Of a DNA stretch of 64,000 bases, positions 42,210-51,059 are shown piece after piece (the stretch's first letter is position 1; each line of letters begins with the position of its first letter). This DNA is from Polyangia bacterium (lineage in GTDB: Bacteria; Myxococcota_A; Polyangia; Nannocystales; Nannocystaceae), in the NCBI GenBank assembly GCA_030430565.1, contig JAUIKS010000002.1, forward strand, positions 62,001 to 126,000, written 5' to 3'. The notes beneath the pieces were generated by a model, which was given only the letters and a program-made list of their open reading frames with translations, ran no database searches and was not told the origin of the DNA. Made by a program: the position numbers and the translations under genes.

Positions 42210-42781
42210 GCGAGCCGACCCAACAAGAGCTCTCCGGTGTGCTCGTGCAGCTGCGCCGCCGCGTCGGCGCGCACTTCGAGGCCGCCGTCGCGCGCACCCC
42301 CGCGGCGTTCGCGTGCCGAGCCGGCTGCGAGAGCTGCTGTCATCAACGGTTCGGCGTGTTTGAGGTCGAAGCCGCGCCGATGCGCCGCGCCTTGGCCGAG
42401 CTCGCGCTCCGAGACCCCACGCGGCGTCAACGCGTCCGCGACCAGGCGGACGCCCCGGAGCACGCCGACCGCTGCGCGCTGCTCGTGGACGGCCGCTGCG
42501 CGATCTACGAAGCCCGGCCGATGATCTGTCGAACCCACGGACTCCCGATCCTCGTGCGCCGTGACGAAGACGACGGCGCTTCAGGCCCTGACGAGGTTGG
42601 TTCGGACCGTGTTGACCACTGCCCGCTGAACTTCCGCGAGCAGGCACCGCCGGCTGCGAGCGTCCTCCGGCTCGCGGCGGTCAATGAGCCGCTCGTCGTG
42701 CTCGCCCGACTTTGGGATGGCGGGCAACGGGTAGAGCTGAGCGCGTTGGCCCGCGCGAAAGACGAATTGTCGATTGATTGA
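42206..42781 (+). CDS. YkgJ-type CxxxCC metal-binding protein
   Basis: A 191-residue protein starting at the ATG that forms an ATGA overlap with the phosphoesterase stop; an ATG 15 nt upstream is also in frame. The CRAGCESCC motif (Cys37, Cys41, Cys44, Cys45), CALLVDGRCAIYEARPMICR and a last Cys in HCPLNF match the putative zinc- or iron-chelating CxxxCC family (Pfam CxxCxxCC/YkgJ group). Its function is unknown. The gene ends 8 nt before the -35 of the initiator-tRNA promoter. Confidence 0.85.
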   Translation: MSEPTQQELSGVLVQLRRRVGAHFEAAVARTPAAFACRAGCESCCHQRFGVFEVEAAPMRRALAELALRDPTRRQRVRDQADAPEHADRCALLVDGRCAIYEARPMICRTHGLPILVRRDEDDGASGPDEVGSDRVDHCPLNFREQAPPAASVLRLAAVNEPLVVLARLWDGGQRVELSALARAKDELSID

Positions 42782-42789
42782 AAAAACTC

Positions 42790-42818
42790 TTGACGGCCGC
42801 CACGGCCGGGAGTAGAAC
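42790..42818 (+). promoter_or_regulatory. Promoter of the initiator tRNA
   Basis: TTGACG (42790-42795) and TAGAAC (42813-42818) are spaced by 17 nt, close to the sigma70 consensus. The expected start of transcription is a few bases before the tRNA at 42831. Confidence 0.6.
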
Positions 42819-42830
42819 GCCATTCCCTGG

Positions 42831-42904
<74 letters not shown>

Positions 42905-42910
42905 CTACAA

Positions 42911-42948
42911 GACGCCGCTTGAACTCAGTTCAAGCGGCGTCTTTTTTT
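42911..42948 (+). terminator. Rho-independent terminator of tRNA-fMet
   Basis: A perfect 14-bp stem GACGCCGCTTGAAC/GTTCAAGCGGCGTC with a TCA loop is followed by seven T. Confidence 0.95.
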
Positions 42949-42974
42949 GTGCCGCGAACAAACGTCGGCGAACC

Positions 42975-43012
42975 AAAAAAACACGCGCTCCGCGTCGTCG
43001 CGAAGCGCGTGT
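42975..43012 (-). terminator. Rho-independent terminator of the tRNA-Glu/Lys operon
   Basis: On the minus strand, AACACGCGCTTCGCG and CGCGGAGCGCGTGTT pair around a 4-nt loop with one wobble pair, followed by seven T. It lies directly after tRNA-Lys and tail-to-tail with the tRNA-fMet terminator. Confidence 0.9.
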
Positions 43013-43015
43013 TGT

Positions 43016-43088
43016 TGAGCTCGCCAGGATTCGAACCTGGGACCAACGGATTAAAAGTCCGTCGCTCTACCAGCTGAGCTACGAGCCC
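43016..43088 (-). tRNA. tRNA-Lys (TTT)
   Basis: A 73-nt cloverleaf with acceptor GGGCTCG/CGAGCTC (one G-U pair), anticodon loop CTTTTAA with anticodon TTT at 43053-43055, T arm GGTTCGAATCC and discriminator A. CCA is not encoded. It is probably co-transcribed with tRNA-Glu, 60 nt upstream on the same strand. Confidence 0.96.
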
Positions 43089-43148
43089 GGCTCCCGAACC
43101 GGATCAATGATCGCGGCGACGGGCGCGCTGGTCCCCTTCCCGAGTGAG

Positions 43149-43221
43149 CGACCCCAACGGGATTCGAACCCGTGTTGCCGGCGTGAAAGGCCAGTGTCCT
43201 AGGCCTCTAGACGATGGGGTC
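43149..43221 (-). tRNA. tRNA-Glu (TTC)
   Basis: A 73-nt cloverleaf with acceptor GACCCCA/TGGGGTC, anticodon TTC (43185-43187), the typical CGTCTAGAGGCC D-arm of bacterial tRNA-Glu, T arm GGTTCGAATCC and discriminator G. It is the first gene of a two-tRNA unit with tRNA-Lys. Confidence 0.96.
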
Positions 43222-43248
43222 AGAGTAACCCGGGAAAGGGGCCGACTT

Positions 43249-43254
43249 TCTATA
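43249..43254 (-). promoter_or_regulatory. Possible -10 element of the tRNA-Glu/Lys operon
   Basis: On the minus strand TATAGA lies 28 nt before tRNA-Glu. A convincing -35 element at the right distance is not visible (TTGCGG is 15 nt upstream), so only the -10 is listed. Confidence 0.35.
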
Positions 43255-43326
43255 CGACTATCCGCCAAGCCGCAAGCGAAGACCGCCACGATTGTTCAAA
43301 CGCGACGTCGCGGGGGTTTGCGGGGC

Positions 43327-44049
43327 TCAGCGGACGGAGAGCTCCGCGAGCGAGGCGCGGAACGTCGGCTCGATCTGCGGCCATACCGCCGGCTCGGCCT
43401 CGTAGATCACGAAGTACATCGCGCCGTCGCTCCCGGGGCGCATGCTGATGACGCCCTTCACGGCCGGCGCGCCGTTTGTCGCGCCCGCGTTGTACACGCC
43501 GGTGTAGCCGCCGCCCGTGTCCGCCTCCTGCTCCCACCCCGTGATCTGATCGGGCGTGATCCCGCGGAACTCGAGCAGCTGGTCGCGGACCTCTTTGGTG
43601 GTGCCGCGCGGGCGCATGTAGCCAGCGGCCGCGAAATGCAGGGTCGCGCCGCAGGCCGAGGGGATGTTGTTGCGCTCGACCAGCGCGAAGAAGGGGTTCT
43701 GCTCGACGAGCTCGACCCGTTTGGGCAGCGTCACGACCAGGCGTTTGTTGAAGAAGCCCGTCGGCGCGTCATCGAGCTCGACGGTGCACGGCGGCGGCGC
43801 TGAGTTCCCTCCGCTCGCGCCCGGCCCCGCTGGCTGCGCCTGCGCGCCGCCTCCTGCCGCGGCGGCGTTGTTGGTTCCAGGACCCCCGCTCGCGCCCGGG
43901 GTACCGGGCGTGTTGGAGCCGGGCTGCGGCTTGGGATCACAGGCGGGTACGAGGCAGAGGCTCGAGCTCAACAAGCCTGCCGCGACGAGGCGACGCGCCG
44001 CCGTGAACGACGCGCTGAGCTCGAGGGCCTGAAGTCGTGGGTATTGCAT
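43327..44049 (-). CDS. Predicted lipoprotein, paralogue of the next upstream gene
   Basis: A 240-residue secreted protein. The signal peptide ends in a lipobox (LCLVPAC, Cys37) and is followed by a Gly/Pro/Ala/Asn-rich linker of about 45 residues. The C-terminal domain (about 85-240) begins with CTVELDDAPTGFFNKRLVVTLPKRVELVEQNPFFA. It matches domain for domain the neighbouring lipoprotein (CDAEVADTPTALWADRVLVRMPKGVEMVERNEVFA), so the two are paralogues from a tandem duplication. The common pattern is CxxE..D.PT....R..V..PK.VE.VE.N..FA. Family unknown. Confidence 0.8.
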   Translation of the reverse strand: MQYPRLQALELSASFTAARRLVAAGLLSSSLCLVPACDPKPQPGSNTPGTPGASGGPGTNNAAAAGGGAQAQPAGPGASGGNSAPPPCTVELDDAPTGFFNKRLVVTLPKRVELVEQNPFFALVERNNIPSACGATLHFAAAGYMRPRGTTKEVRDQLLEFRGITPDQITGWEQEADTGGGYTGVYNAGATNGAPAVKGVISMRPGSDGAMYFVIYEAEPAVWPQIEPTFRASLAELSVR

Positions 44050-44212
44050 GCCGTCCGGGCTCCTCTTGCGGCTACCGCAGTGTCGTCATCGTAGCAGGCT
44101 CTCGGCGTTGGAACGCGCGCGTAAACGCCAGCCGCTGCGCCACGACGACGTCAAGACGCCCCCGGGTCCTCCCAGAGGCGTCTCGAGAGCACGTCTCGGT
44201 GCCGAGGCCGCG

Positions 44213-44890
44213 TTAGGACGGCGGGACGATCAGCAGCGACGAGCCGGACTTCTTGAACGACTTCTTGATCGCCGGGTAGGCGTTGGGGTGTGTCTCCATG
44301 ATCATCCAGAACAGGGTGCCCTGGCTCTCCTTGAACACGAACCAACCCTTGACCGGCGGGTTGCCCTTGTCGTCCTCGGGGGCCTCGTAGGCGCCCGTGA
44401 AGTTACGACCGTTCTCGGTCTCGTCGCTCCACGTGACGACCGACATGTCGAAGCCGATCTGCGTCAGCGTGTCGTCGCGGAGCTGCTTGACGCCCTTGGC
44501 GGTGTCGTCCTGGAAGTAGCCCATGGCCGCGCGGGAGACCATGACGTCGCAGGTCGACTGCGCCTCGCCGGAGGCCTGCGCGAAGACCTCGTTGCGCTCG
44601 ACCATCTCCACGCCCTTGGGCATACGGACGAGCACGCGATCGGCCCACAGCGCGGTGGGCGTGTCGGCGACCTCAGCGTCACACTCGGTCACGCCGTCCG
44701 GGTTGGCTGGGGGCGCGTCGGGCCCGGCGTCGTCATCGTCGTCGTCGCCGGTCACGGGGGTGCCGGATTCACCTCCGGGGTCATCTTTGGTGCCACCGGT
44801 CGGCGGTGTTGTTGTCTCGCCCCCCTTCTTGGGTTCGCAGCCCGGGGTGAGCGCCAAGACAACGATTGGAAGAACAAGGGCACGAAGCAT
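44213..44890 (-). CDS. Predicted lipoprotein, tandem paralogue
   Basis: A 225-residue protein; the start ATG 44890 begins the signal peptide (MLRALVLPIVVLALTPGC, Cys18 as lipobox). A linker with a DDDDDD run follows, then the same domain as the downstream gene (VLVRMPKGVEMVERNEVF, GYFQDDTAKGVKQLRDDT, then PVKGWFVFK). It lies upstream of its paralogue with a 163-nt gap. The longer frame upstream (44959) is discarded because it would bury the signal peptide. A short dyad TGTGA-A-TCACA lies at 45014-45024, about 125 nt before the start. Confidence 0.8.
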   Translation of the reverse strand: MLRALVLPIVVLALTPGCEPKKGGETTTPPTGGTKDDPGGESGTPVTGDDDDDDAGPDAPPANPDGVTECDAEVADTPTALWADRVLVRMPKGVEMVERNEVFAQASGEAQSTCDVMVSRAAMGYFQDDTAKGVKQLRDDTLTQIGFDMSVVTWSDETENGRNFTGAYEAPEDDKGNPPVKGWFVFKESQGTLFWMIMETHPNAYPAIKKSFKKSGSSLLIVPPS

Positions 44891-45166
44891 TTTCACGACT
44901 GGGTATCTCCTCTTCTCCGTGGGAGTGGCCGGGAACGTATCACAACTCTCCCGTTGCAACGTGCGGGCGACCCACTCGGTGTACAGGTATCACGAAAGTC
45001 GCGAGGCATAGAATGTGAATCACACTTGAGCGCGTGCGCGCGCGCGGATGAAACTCACCGCGCTTCGCGGCGAAGCTTGTATGGCCCACGAGCCATGCGC
45101 GCTCCGACTCGATCGTAGCGTTCTGCCTCGCGCCGCGGCGCGCCTTGGCGCCTCGACATCGTCGAC

Positions 45167-45694
45167 TTAGTCAGTGTGCCACTCCACGGCGCCGCCTGGG
45201 AGAAAGTAGATCAGGTTCATACATCCCCCGACAACCTCCGGGACGTGGGTCGAGCCCGCGCCCATCACGATCCAGCCCCGCTCGCGCCCCTCGAAGGTCG
45301 GGGCCGCGCCGTCGACCGCGAACGCGAGCGTCACCTCGCCGCGCGTATGCGTGTGACGCAGCGCGGGGCCGCGCAGGCGCACGGCGTCGATCGAGAGCTC
45401 GTGGGTCTGCTCCGAGGCGCGCGCGACCCGGGAGAACCTGGCGTTTGGCGCACCTCGATCACACAGCCAGCCGGCGGCGACCCCCTCCTCGAAGGCCGCC
45501 CCGACCGCGCGCACGATCTCGGAGTCAGGGGGAAACTCCCGGTTCATGGCGTCCTCGAGCGCCTTGACCTCGTCCGCGCTGCTGCGGTCCTCGGGCCGCA
45601 GCTGAGCGACGCGAGCCAGCATCGGATCAAGCGTCCGCGTGAGTCGAGAGAGGAAGCCGACGCGGGGATCGGGGGACGCGCTGGAGTCAGACAT
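45167..45694 (-). CDS. 4-hydroxylaminobenzoate lyase-like (PnbB/DUF4863) cupin protein
   Basis: A 175-residue protein with start ATG 45694; the long frame upstream is a shadow. The sequence EFPPDSEIVRAV...GVAAGWLCDRGAPNARFSR and the cupin strands LRHTHTRGEVTLAFAVD, RGWIVMGAGSTHVPEVVGG and LIYFLPGGAVEWH match what I remember of the DUF4863/PnbB family. Its characterised member converts 4-hydroxylaminobenzoate to protocatechuate. The His-rich HTHTRGE is the metal-type cupin motif. No nitroarene genes are nearby, so the true substrate may differ. Confidence 0.75.
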   Translation of the reverse strand: MSDSSASPDPRVGFLSRLTRTLDPMLARVAQLRPEDRSSADEVKALEDAMNREFPPDSEIVRAVGAAFEEGVAAGWLCDRGAPNARFSRVARASEQTHELSIDAVRLRGPALRHTHTRGEVTLAFAVDGAAPTFEGRERGWIVMGAGSTHVPEVVGGCMNLIYFLPGGAVEWHTD

Positions 45695-45747
45695 CGCCGA
45701 TCCACCTACCGCATTCCAGGCGGACCCACCAGCCTGCCCGAGCTTCG

Positions 45748-46686
45748 CTAACCGGGCGCGAGCGCGACGCGCTCGAGCGTGGCGGCCGTAGCGCGGAGGG
45801 CCACCGGACCGCTCGACGTCATCGCCTTTGCGGATCCGCCGGATCCGATCGCCAGCAGCCCTGGTCCCTGGAGCAGCACGCGCACCGGCGCCCGCGGGAT
45901 CGCGTCGATCCTCGGGGCGCCCGCCGTCGACGCCCCGGCTCCCACGATCGCGTCCGGCTTCCCCTGGGCCTGTCCCTCCAGCCACTTGAGCAGCCGGGCG
46001 CCCGCGCCCGCGGGCGTGATCGCCACGCGATCATCGCTGGCGAACACGACATCGCCAACGTGGGCCGACGCGGCGCGCGCTGGATCGCGCTCGCCCACCA
46101 CGCCGCCCACCACGCCGCGCGTTCGCACAGCCCACCGTCGCTCGAGCTCGCCGCGCATTCGCTCGAGGTCGCAGGGGGCGCGCAGCACCCAGACCGGCTC
46201 GTTGGCGGACGTGTGCAGCAAGATCAGCGTCGCGGGCGCGAAGCCGCCCTGGGCGAGGGTCGTCCGCATCACCGCGAGCTGCAGGGGCAGCTGTGACAGC
46301 GCCATCCCGCTGACGATCGGCAGGTCGCCCTGCTCGCGCGCGCCCGCGACGAGCCGATCGAGCGCGCCGCCGAAGTCCGGATCGTCGAGCTCGAGCGCGA
46401 CGACGAGCTTGGCGTCGGGCGGCACCCAGTCGAGCGATTCGAAGCCGCTCGCGCGCGCGCGCGGACACAGGAGATCATCCGTCGGATCTTCGGCTGGCGC
46501 GTCGAGCGGTTCGCCGCGCGCCTCCTGCCGCGCCCCTAAATCCCCCGCGGGCTCACGCGCCGGCTCCTCTTGCTCCTGCCCTGAAGAACACGAGAGAGAA
46601 CACGAGAGAGAACACGCGAGAGAACACGCGAGAGAGCACGCGAGCGCGAGCGTGCGCGCGCGCGCCGTTCGGATCCGCCACGCCAC
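45748..46686 (-). CDS. Predicted lipoprotein with repeat-built signal peptide
   Basis: A 312-residue protein. The signal peptide consists of tandem CSLA/CSLS units (LALACSLACSLACSLSCSLSC) encoded by a 12-bp DNA repeat, so up to five Cys could serve as the lipobox. An acidic Ala/Pro linker follows, then a domain with WVPPDAKLVVALELDDPDFGGALDRL that resembles the upstream gene, including its LLAWIDPDAHGVIYAKMP start. The two are probably paralogues of a DUF3352-like type (from memory). The gene lies 3 nt after the upstream gene's stop, so it is coupled to it. Confidence 0.75.
   Translation of the reverse strand: MAWRIRTARARTLALACSLACSLACSLSCSLSCSSGQEQEEPAREPAGDLGARQEARGEPLDAPAEDPTDDLLCPRARASGFESLDWVPPDAKLVVALELDDPDFGGALDRLVAGAREQGDLPIVSGMALSQLPLQLAVMRTTLAQGGFAPATLILLHTSANEPVWVLRAPCDLERMRGELERRWAVRTRGVVGGVVGERDPARAASAHVGDVVFASDDRVAITPAGAGARLLKWLEGQAQGKPDAIVGAGASTAGAPRIDAIPRAPVRVLLQGPGLLAIGSGGSAKAMTSSGPVALRATAATLERVALAPG
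46586..46645. repeat. Tandem 12-bp repeat (5 units) in lipoprotein signal peptide
   Basis: Units GAACACGAGAGA (2 copies), GAACACGCGAGA (2 copies) and a diverged GAGCACGCGAGC lie end to end. The unit length is a multiple of 3, so copy-number changes keep the reading frame and change the length of the hydrophobic core by four residues each. Confidence 0.9.
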
Positions 46687-46689
46687 GCC

Positions 46690-47709
46690 TCACGGCTCCC
46701 GCTCGAGCGCCGCGCGATCCGCCGACGGGATCTGCAGGCGCCCGGTGATGATCGGGCCCTCGATCTGGAACGCGACGCGGTCCATCAGCGCCTTCATCTG
46801 GTCGGTCTCGAGCTCCCCTGAGCGCGCGCGCAGCGAGTTGACGGCGCCGTCGAGGTCGCCGGTGGGCTGCAGCGCGACGACGCCGTCGACGCCGGTCGTC
46901 TGATAGGACCGAAGAGACAGGCGAACCGAGATCAGCGGCTCGGCGATCGCCATGTGCCCCATCGGGCCCTGGACCAGCAGCTCGAGGATCGTGTCGGGGT
47001 CTTGGTGCAGCGCCGCGCTGAGCTGCGTCTCGACATCCGAGGGCGGCAGGTCGCGCGCCGCCGTGAGCGGGCCGATGCCGCTGCCGAGCTCGCGCACGGG
47101 GACGAAGCCGACGGCGTTGTCCTCGAGCAGCACGATCTTCCACGGGAAGCCGCCGCGGGGCACGAAGACCTTGAGCCCCTCGATCTCGCGCAGCTCCATG
47201 TCCGCGCCGGTCAGCGCCGCTTCGAAGCTCTCGGCTGGCTTCTTGAGCAGGCGGACGATGTACGCCCCCTGGGCGATCACGGGCAGCATCGCTAGCGCGG
47301 GCGCTTCGAACCACTCGTCGGCGGCCCCCTCGCCCAGGAGCATCTCGAAGTTCTCGTCGGCGCTCGCCATCTGGCGGAGGATCCGCTCGCCCTTGCTGGG
47401 GACGGCGAACAGGGTCGCGATCGCCTCCAGGTCGAGATCGCGGGGCATCTTCGCGTAGATGACGCCGTGCGCGTCGGGATCGATCCAGGCGAGCAGACGC
47501 CCGGTGAGGTCCGTGGCCGGCGGACGAACGCTCGTGACCGCGGGCGCGTCACCAGCGACGGAGTCGGCCTTGGCGTCAGCCTGCTCGCCTGTCTTCGCCG
47601 GCTGCTCGCCCGCCGTCTTCTCGGCGGATCCGCCGCCGTCGCAGCCGGCTACTGCTGACCCAAAGGCCAGCAGCATCGCGGCGAGACCAACACGAGACCA
47701 TCGGCTCAT
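46690..47709 (-). CDS. Predicted lipoprotein, paralogue of its neighbour
   Basis: A 339-residue protein. ATG 47709 opens a lipoprotein signal (MSRWSRVGLAAMLLAFGSAVAGC). After a Glu/Lys/Ala-rich linker, the domain begins with LTGRLLAWIDPDAHGVIYAKMP and continues with two alpha/beta halves. A conserved-looking VVALQPTGDLDGAVNSLR lies near the end. The ATG overlaps the NUDIX stop by 4 nt (ATGA), so the gene is the middle of a NUDIX-lipoprotein-lipoprotein operon. The function is unknown. Confidence 0.8.
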   Translation of the reverse strand: MSRWSRVGLAAMLLAFGSAVAGCDGGGSAEKTAGEQPAKTGEQADAKADSVAGDAPAVTSVRPPATDLTGRLLAWIDPDAHGVIYAKMPRDLDLEAIATLFAVPSKGERILRQMASADENFEMLLGEGAADEWFEAPALAMLPVIAQGAYIVRLLKKPAESFEAALTGADMELREIEGLKVFVPRGGFPWKIVLLEDNAVGFVPVRELGSGIGPLTAARDLPPSDVETQLSAALHQDPDTILELLVQGPMGHMAIAEPLISVRLSLRSYQTTGVDGVVALQPTGDLDGAVNSLRARSGELETDQMKALMDRVAFQIEGPIITGRLQIPSADRAALEREP

Positions 47710-48491
47710 GGGACCCTCCAGGTGGTGCCGACGCGGACCAGGCGGGACGGCAGCGGGCGGGCGCGCAGCGGCAGCGCCCCGGCCTCGCCCTGGATGCTGG
47801 CGTACTCCGGGTCGTGGGGCAGAAACACGTGATGATGGGCGTCGTCGTCGCTGCCGGCGAGCGAGCCCTCCACGTACCACCACTTCGGGAGGATCGGCTG
47901 GCGCAGCTGGTCGACGCTGTAGTCAGGCAGCGCTTCGAATCCGCTGACCCACGCGGGGTCGCGCAGGCGCATCAGCGTGCAGATCGTCGGCGGCGGCAGG
48001 TCGATGATCCCGCGCGCGCAGTCGTCGAGGAACTCGCTCGCCCGCGCCCAGCGACCGTCGTGGGTCTCGTATCCGTCCGCCTCGGCGCCCTCGCCCGCCC
48101 GCCGCTCGATCCGGCTGAAGTAGAAGCGCGCCAGGTAACGGCGGCTCTCGACCGAGGGCGTGAGCCAGGTGTCGAACCAACGCAGCGGTTGTCGGCCGAG
48201 GACGATCCGGCTCTCCTCAACGCACTCGCGGCGCGCGGCGGCGTCAAACGCCTCGTCGCTCCCCGCTGGCCCATCTTCCGGATCGACCTTCCCGCCGGGG
48301 AACACCATCGCGTCCGGCATGAACTTGCTCCGCGCGCTCCGCCGGAGCATGAAAATCTCGAAGTCGCTCGCGTCCGCGCAGGGGCGGGCGACCACGACCG
48401 TCGCGGCCAGACGCGGCTTGACGGGCGTTCCCGTGTTGAGGCCGGCGGGGACCGATCCCTTGCCGTAGGGGGGCTTGGACTCGCTAGCCAT
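47706..48491 (-). CDS. NUDIX hydrolase (NUDT19-like)
   Basis: A 261-residue protein; the start ATG 48491 is supported by good sequence right after it and by the divergent kinase gene. The NUDIX box is present: GGKVDPEDG...AARRECVEES (Gx...E....REUxEE pattern, with an insert after the first Gly). An FEIFMLRRSARSKFMPDAMVFPGG lead-in is typical of acyl-CoA or NUDT19-type NUDIX enzymes. A C-terminal extension (PILPKWWYVEGSL...) is specific to this subgroup. It hydrolyses a nucleoside-diphosphate-linked compound, possibly coenzyme A derivatives (inference). Confidence 0.85.
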   Translation of the reverse strand: MASESKPPYGKGSVPAGLNTGTPVKPRLAATVVVARPCADASDFEIFMLRRSARSKFMPDAMVFPGGKVDPEDGPAGSDEAFDAAARRECVEESRIVLGRQPLRWFDTWLTPSVESRRYLARFYFSRIERRAGEGAEADGYETHDGRWARASEFLDDCARGIIDLPPPTICTLMRLRDPAWVSGFEALPDYSVDQLRQPILPKWWYVEGSLAGSDDDAHHHVFLPHDPEYASIQGEAGALPLRARPLPSRLVRVGTTWRVP

Positions 48492-48707
48492 GGCCCCGCA
48501 ACCCTGCCGCGACGCCGCCCGCACCGCAAGCGCCGCCTGCACCGTGTGCTCTCTCTCGCGCGTGTCGCCGGGGCCCGCGATCTGTAGTAAAGAGGTCATT
48601 CGAGCGTTCCCGCCATTCCCGACGTCCCGTGAACGGGTGTTGGTTTGTTGGCGGCGCGTTTGTACCCAGGGCCTTCGCCCTGACTGACAGACTCCCACGA
48701 TCCGCTC

Positions 48708-51059
48708 GTGACCCGATCCTCCCCACCCTCCGCGGTGCAATCGCCGCGCTCCACGATCGCGCCAGCCCCCCAGAGCGGGGACGCGCTGACCGTCGGCGTC
48801 TACCGCGAGGTGCTCGACGCCCAGCGCGCGCCCACGGCGATTCTCGACGGACACGGGCTGGTCGTCGCGTGCAACCGCGCCCTGCTCGACCTGCTGCGCT
48901 GTCACGTGGACCAGGTCGTCGGCGAGCCGCTGCTCGCGTGGTTCCCCCGGACCGGGGAGACCGCCGCGTTCGGGCGCTCCTTCATGGGCCTGCGGTCACG
49001 CGCGCCGGGACACGGCTTTGAGCTCGAGCTCCACCTCGCGCCCGCCGCCGGCCGTGTCAACGCCTGCCGAGTCGAGGGACGGAAGCTGAGCAGCGGGCAC
49101 GTCTTGGTCACCTGCGTCGCGAAGTCCGCCACGCAGCCGATCGAGACCGATGTCGGCGGCGCGATCAAGCGCAGCCTAGAGGCCCTCGACCAGGGCATGC
49201 TGCTGCTCGACGCGAGCGGCTGCATCGTCCACGCGAACCCGGCCGCCTCGACCCTGCTCGGCGCTGGCCTGCGCGGCCGCAGCTTCCTCGAGCTGATCAA
49301 CCCGACCCAGGTCGACGCGTTCTCCGAGTCCCTCGGCATGGCCTCCGCGGGCACGTGGCACGACGAGCTCGACCTCTGCACCCTCGACGGCGAGACCGTG
49401 CCTGTCGAGCTCTCGCTCGCCGCCGGGCGCGGCGAAGGGGCTCCGGCCGTGGTCCTGTTCCGCGACCTCGTCGATCGCCGACAGCGGCAATTTGAAGACC
49501 GCGTGGTCGCGCTGGTGTACCGGCAGCTCCTCAGCTCGCCCCACCCGCGCGAGAACGTCCCGGCCGCGTGCTCTGCGCTGGTCGACGCGCTGGGCCTTCA
49601 ACAGATCGCCGTCGTGACCCAAGTCGGGGTCCAGTGGGAGCGCTGGAGCGTCGACAGCGAACACGCGGTCCGGGTCAGCTCGCTCCCCGAGTCTGCGCTC
49701 CCTCCGCCGGGCTGGAACACCGGCGCTCGATTGACGCGCGTCGCTCAAAACGACCCTGACATGCGTCGCGTCTTCGGCCCCCACGGCGCCTCCGCCGGGC
49801 TGCGAATGGTGCTCGAGGCGCCTTCAGGGGTCGTCGCCCACGTCCTCATCCGTGGGAGTAATCCCGCGATCGACGCCCCCGCGACCCGCGCGCTGCTCGT
49901 TCGCCTCGCGCCGCAACTCGGCCTCAGTCTGGCCAATGGCCTGCTCCTGGCCGAGACGGAGGAGTTGGCCGACTACCAGTCGATGCTGCTCGATCAGACC
50001 ACCGTGATGCTGATCTCGCTGGATGGCGCTGGGCGCATTGTCAGCTGGAACCGCGCGAGCGAGCAATTGTTCGGGATCCCTGCGGAGCAGGCCGAAGGGC
50101 GGTTATTTGGCGTGGATGTCGCGCTCTCCAGCGATCAGGACCGTTGGCAAGAGCTGTGGAAGACGCTGGTCGAGCGCGGCGCGATCGCCAGCGAGGTCGT
50201 GGTCAAGACCCGTGAATCCCGCGATCTGCCCCTCCACATTGAGGGCCGCATCCTTCGGGATCACGACGCGGTCAAGGGCGCGGTCCTCGTCGGTCTCGAT
50301 CTTCGCCACCGGCGCGCGCTCGAGGACCAGGTGCTGAAGTCGCAGAAACTCGCCGCGGTCGGCTTGCTCGCCGCCGGGATCGCGCACGAGATCAACAACC
50401 CGCTCAGCGGCGTCGTCGGCTACAGCAAGCTGCTGCTCGAGCGTCGGCTCGAGGACGACATCCGCACGAAGGTCCAGAAGATCGCCGACAGCGGCGAGCG
50501 CTGCCGCAAGATCGTCGAGGGCGTGCTGTTGTTCTCTCGTCAGCAGGAGAGCAGCGAGCGGCGGGTTCTCGACCTCCGCGGCGTCATCGAGCGCGTCGTC
50601 GCCATCGGTGAGTATCAGTGGCGGATGCACAACGTGCAGATCATCCGCGAGATCGCCGCAGGTCCGCTGCTGATCAACGGCGATAGCGATCAACTCGAGC
50701 AGGTGATGCTCAACCTGTTGAGCAACGCGGTTGACGCGATGCCGCGCGGCGGCACGGTGCGCATTTCGCTCACGCACGATCTCGGCCGCGAGGGCCAGCT
50801 ACGCCTCGATGTCTCCGACGAGGGGCACGGGATCCCGGAAGAAATCCGCGTTCGGATCTTCGACCCCTTCTTCAGCACCAAAGAGATCGGCAAGGGGACC
50901 GGTCTCGGCCTGGCGATCTCCTACGGGATCATCAAAGATCACGGAGGTGATATCCTCGTGGAGTCCGAGCCGGGTGTAGGCACGACTTTCTCGGTCCTGC
51001 TCCCATCGGCCGACGCCACGAGCGCTCCCCCTTCCCCAGCACCAACACCGAGCGTATGA
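48708..51059 (+). CDS. Multi-PAS sensor histidine kinase
   Basis: A 783-residue soluble kinase (no transmembrane helix seen), starting at GTG 48708. PAS domains lie at about 25-130, 150-255 ([23 protein letters not shown]) and 425-540 ([24 protein letters not shown]). About 275-420 looks like a GAF domain. The HisKA motif is [22 protein letters not shown] with phosphoacceptor His560. The HATPase domain has N ([14 protein letters not shown]), G1 (VSDEGHGIP), F (FDPFFSTKE) and G2 (GTGLGLAIS) boxes. Stop and next start overlap (ATGA), making this the sensor of a coupled two-component pair. Confidence 0.95.
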   Translation: MTRSSPPSAVQSPRSTIAPAPQSGDALTVGVYREVLDAQRAPTAILDGHGLVVACNRALLDLLRCHVDQVVGEPLLAWFPRTGETAAFGRSFMGLRSRAPGHGFELELHLAPAAGRVNACRVEGRKLSSGHVLVTCVAKSATQPIETDVGGAIKRSLEALDQGMLLLDASGCIVHANPAASTLLGAGLRGRSFLELINPTQVDAFSESLGMASAGTWHDELDLCTLDGETVPVELSLAAGRGEGAPAVVLFRDLVDRRQRQFEDRVVALVYRQLLSSPHPRENVPAACSALVDALGLQQIAVVTQVGVQWERWSVDSEHAVRVSSLPESALPPPGWNTGARLTRVAQNDPDMRRVFGPHGASAGLRMVLEAPSGVVAHVLIRGSNPAIDAPATRALLVRLAPQLGLSLANGLLLAETEELADYQSMLLDQTTVMLISLDGAGRIVSWNRASEQLFGIPAEQAEGRLFGVDVALSSDQDRWQELWKTLVERGAIASEVVVKTRESRDLPLHIEGRILRDHDAVKGAVLVGLDLRHRRALEDQVLKSQKLAAVGLLAAGIAHEINNPLSGVVGYSKLLLERRLEDDIRTKVQKIADSGERCRKIVEGVLLFSRQQESSERRVLDLRGVIERVVAIGEYQWRMHNVQIIREIAAGPLLINGDSDQLEQVMLNLLSNAVDAMPRGGTVRISLTHDLGREGQLRLDVSDEGHGIPEEIRVRIFDPFFSTKEIGKGTGLGLAISYGIIKDHGGDILVESEPGVGTTFSVLLPSADATSAPPSPAPTPSV

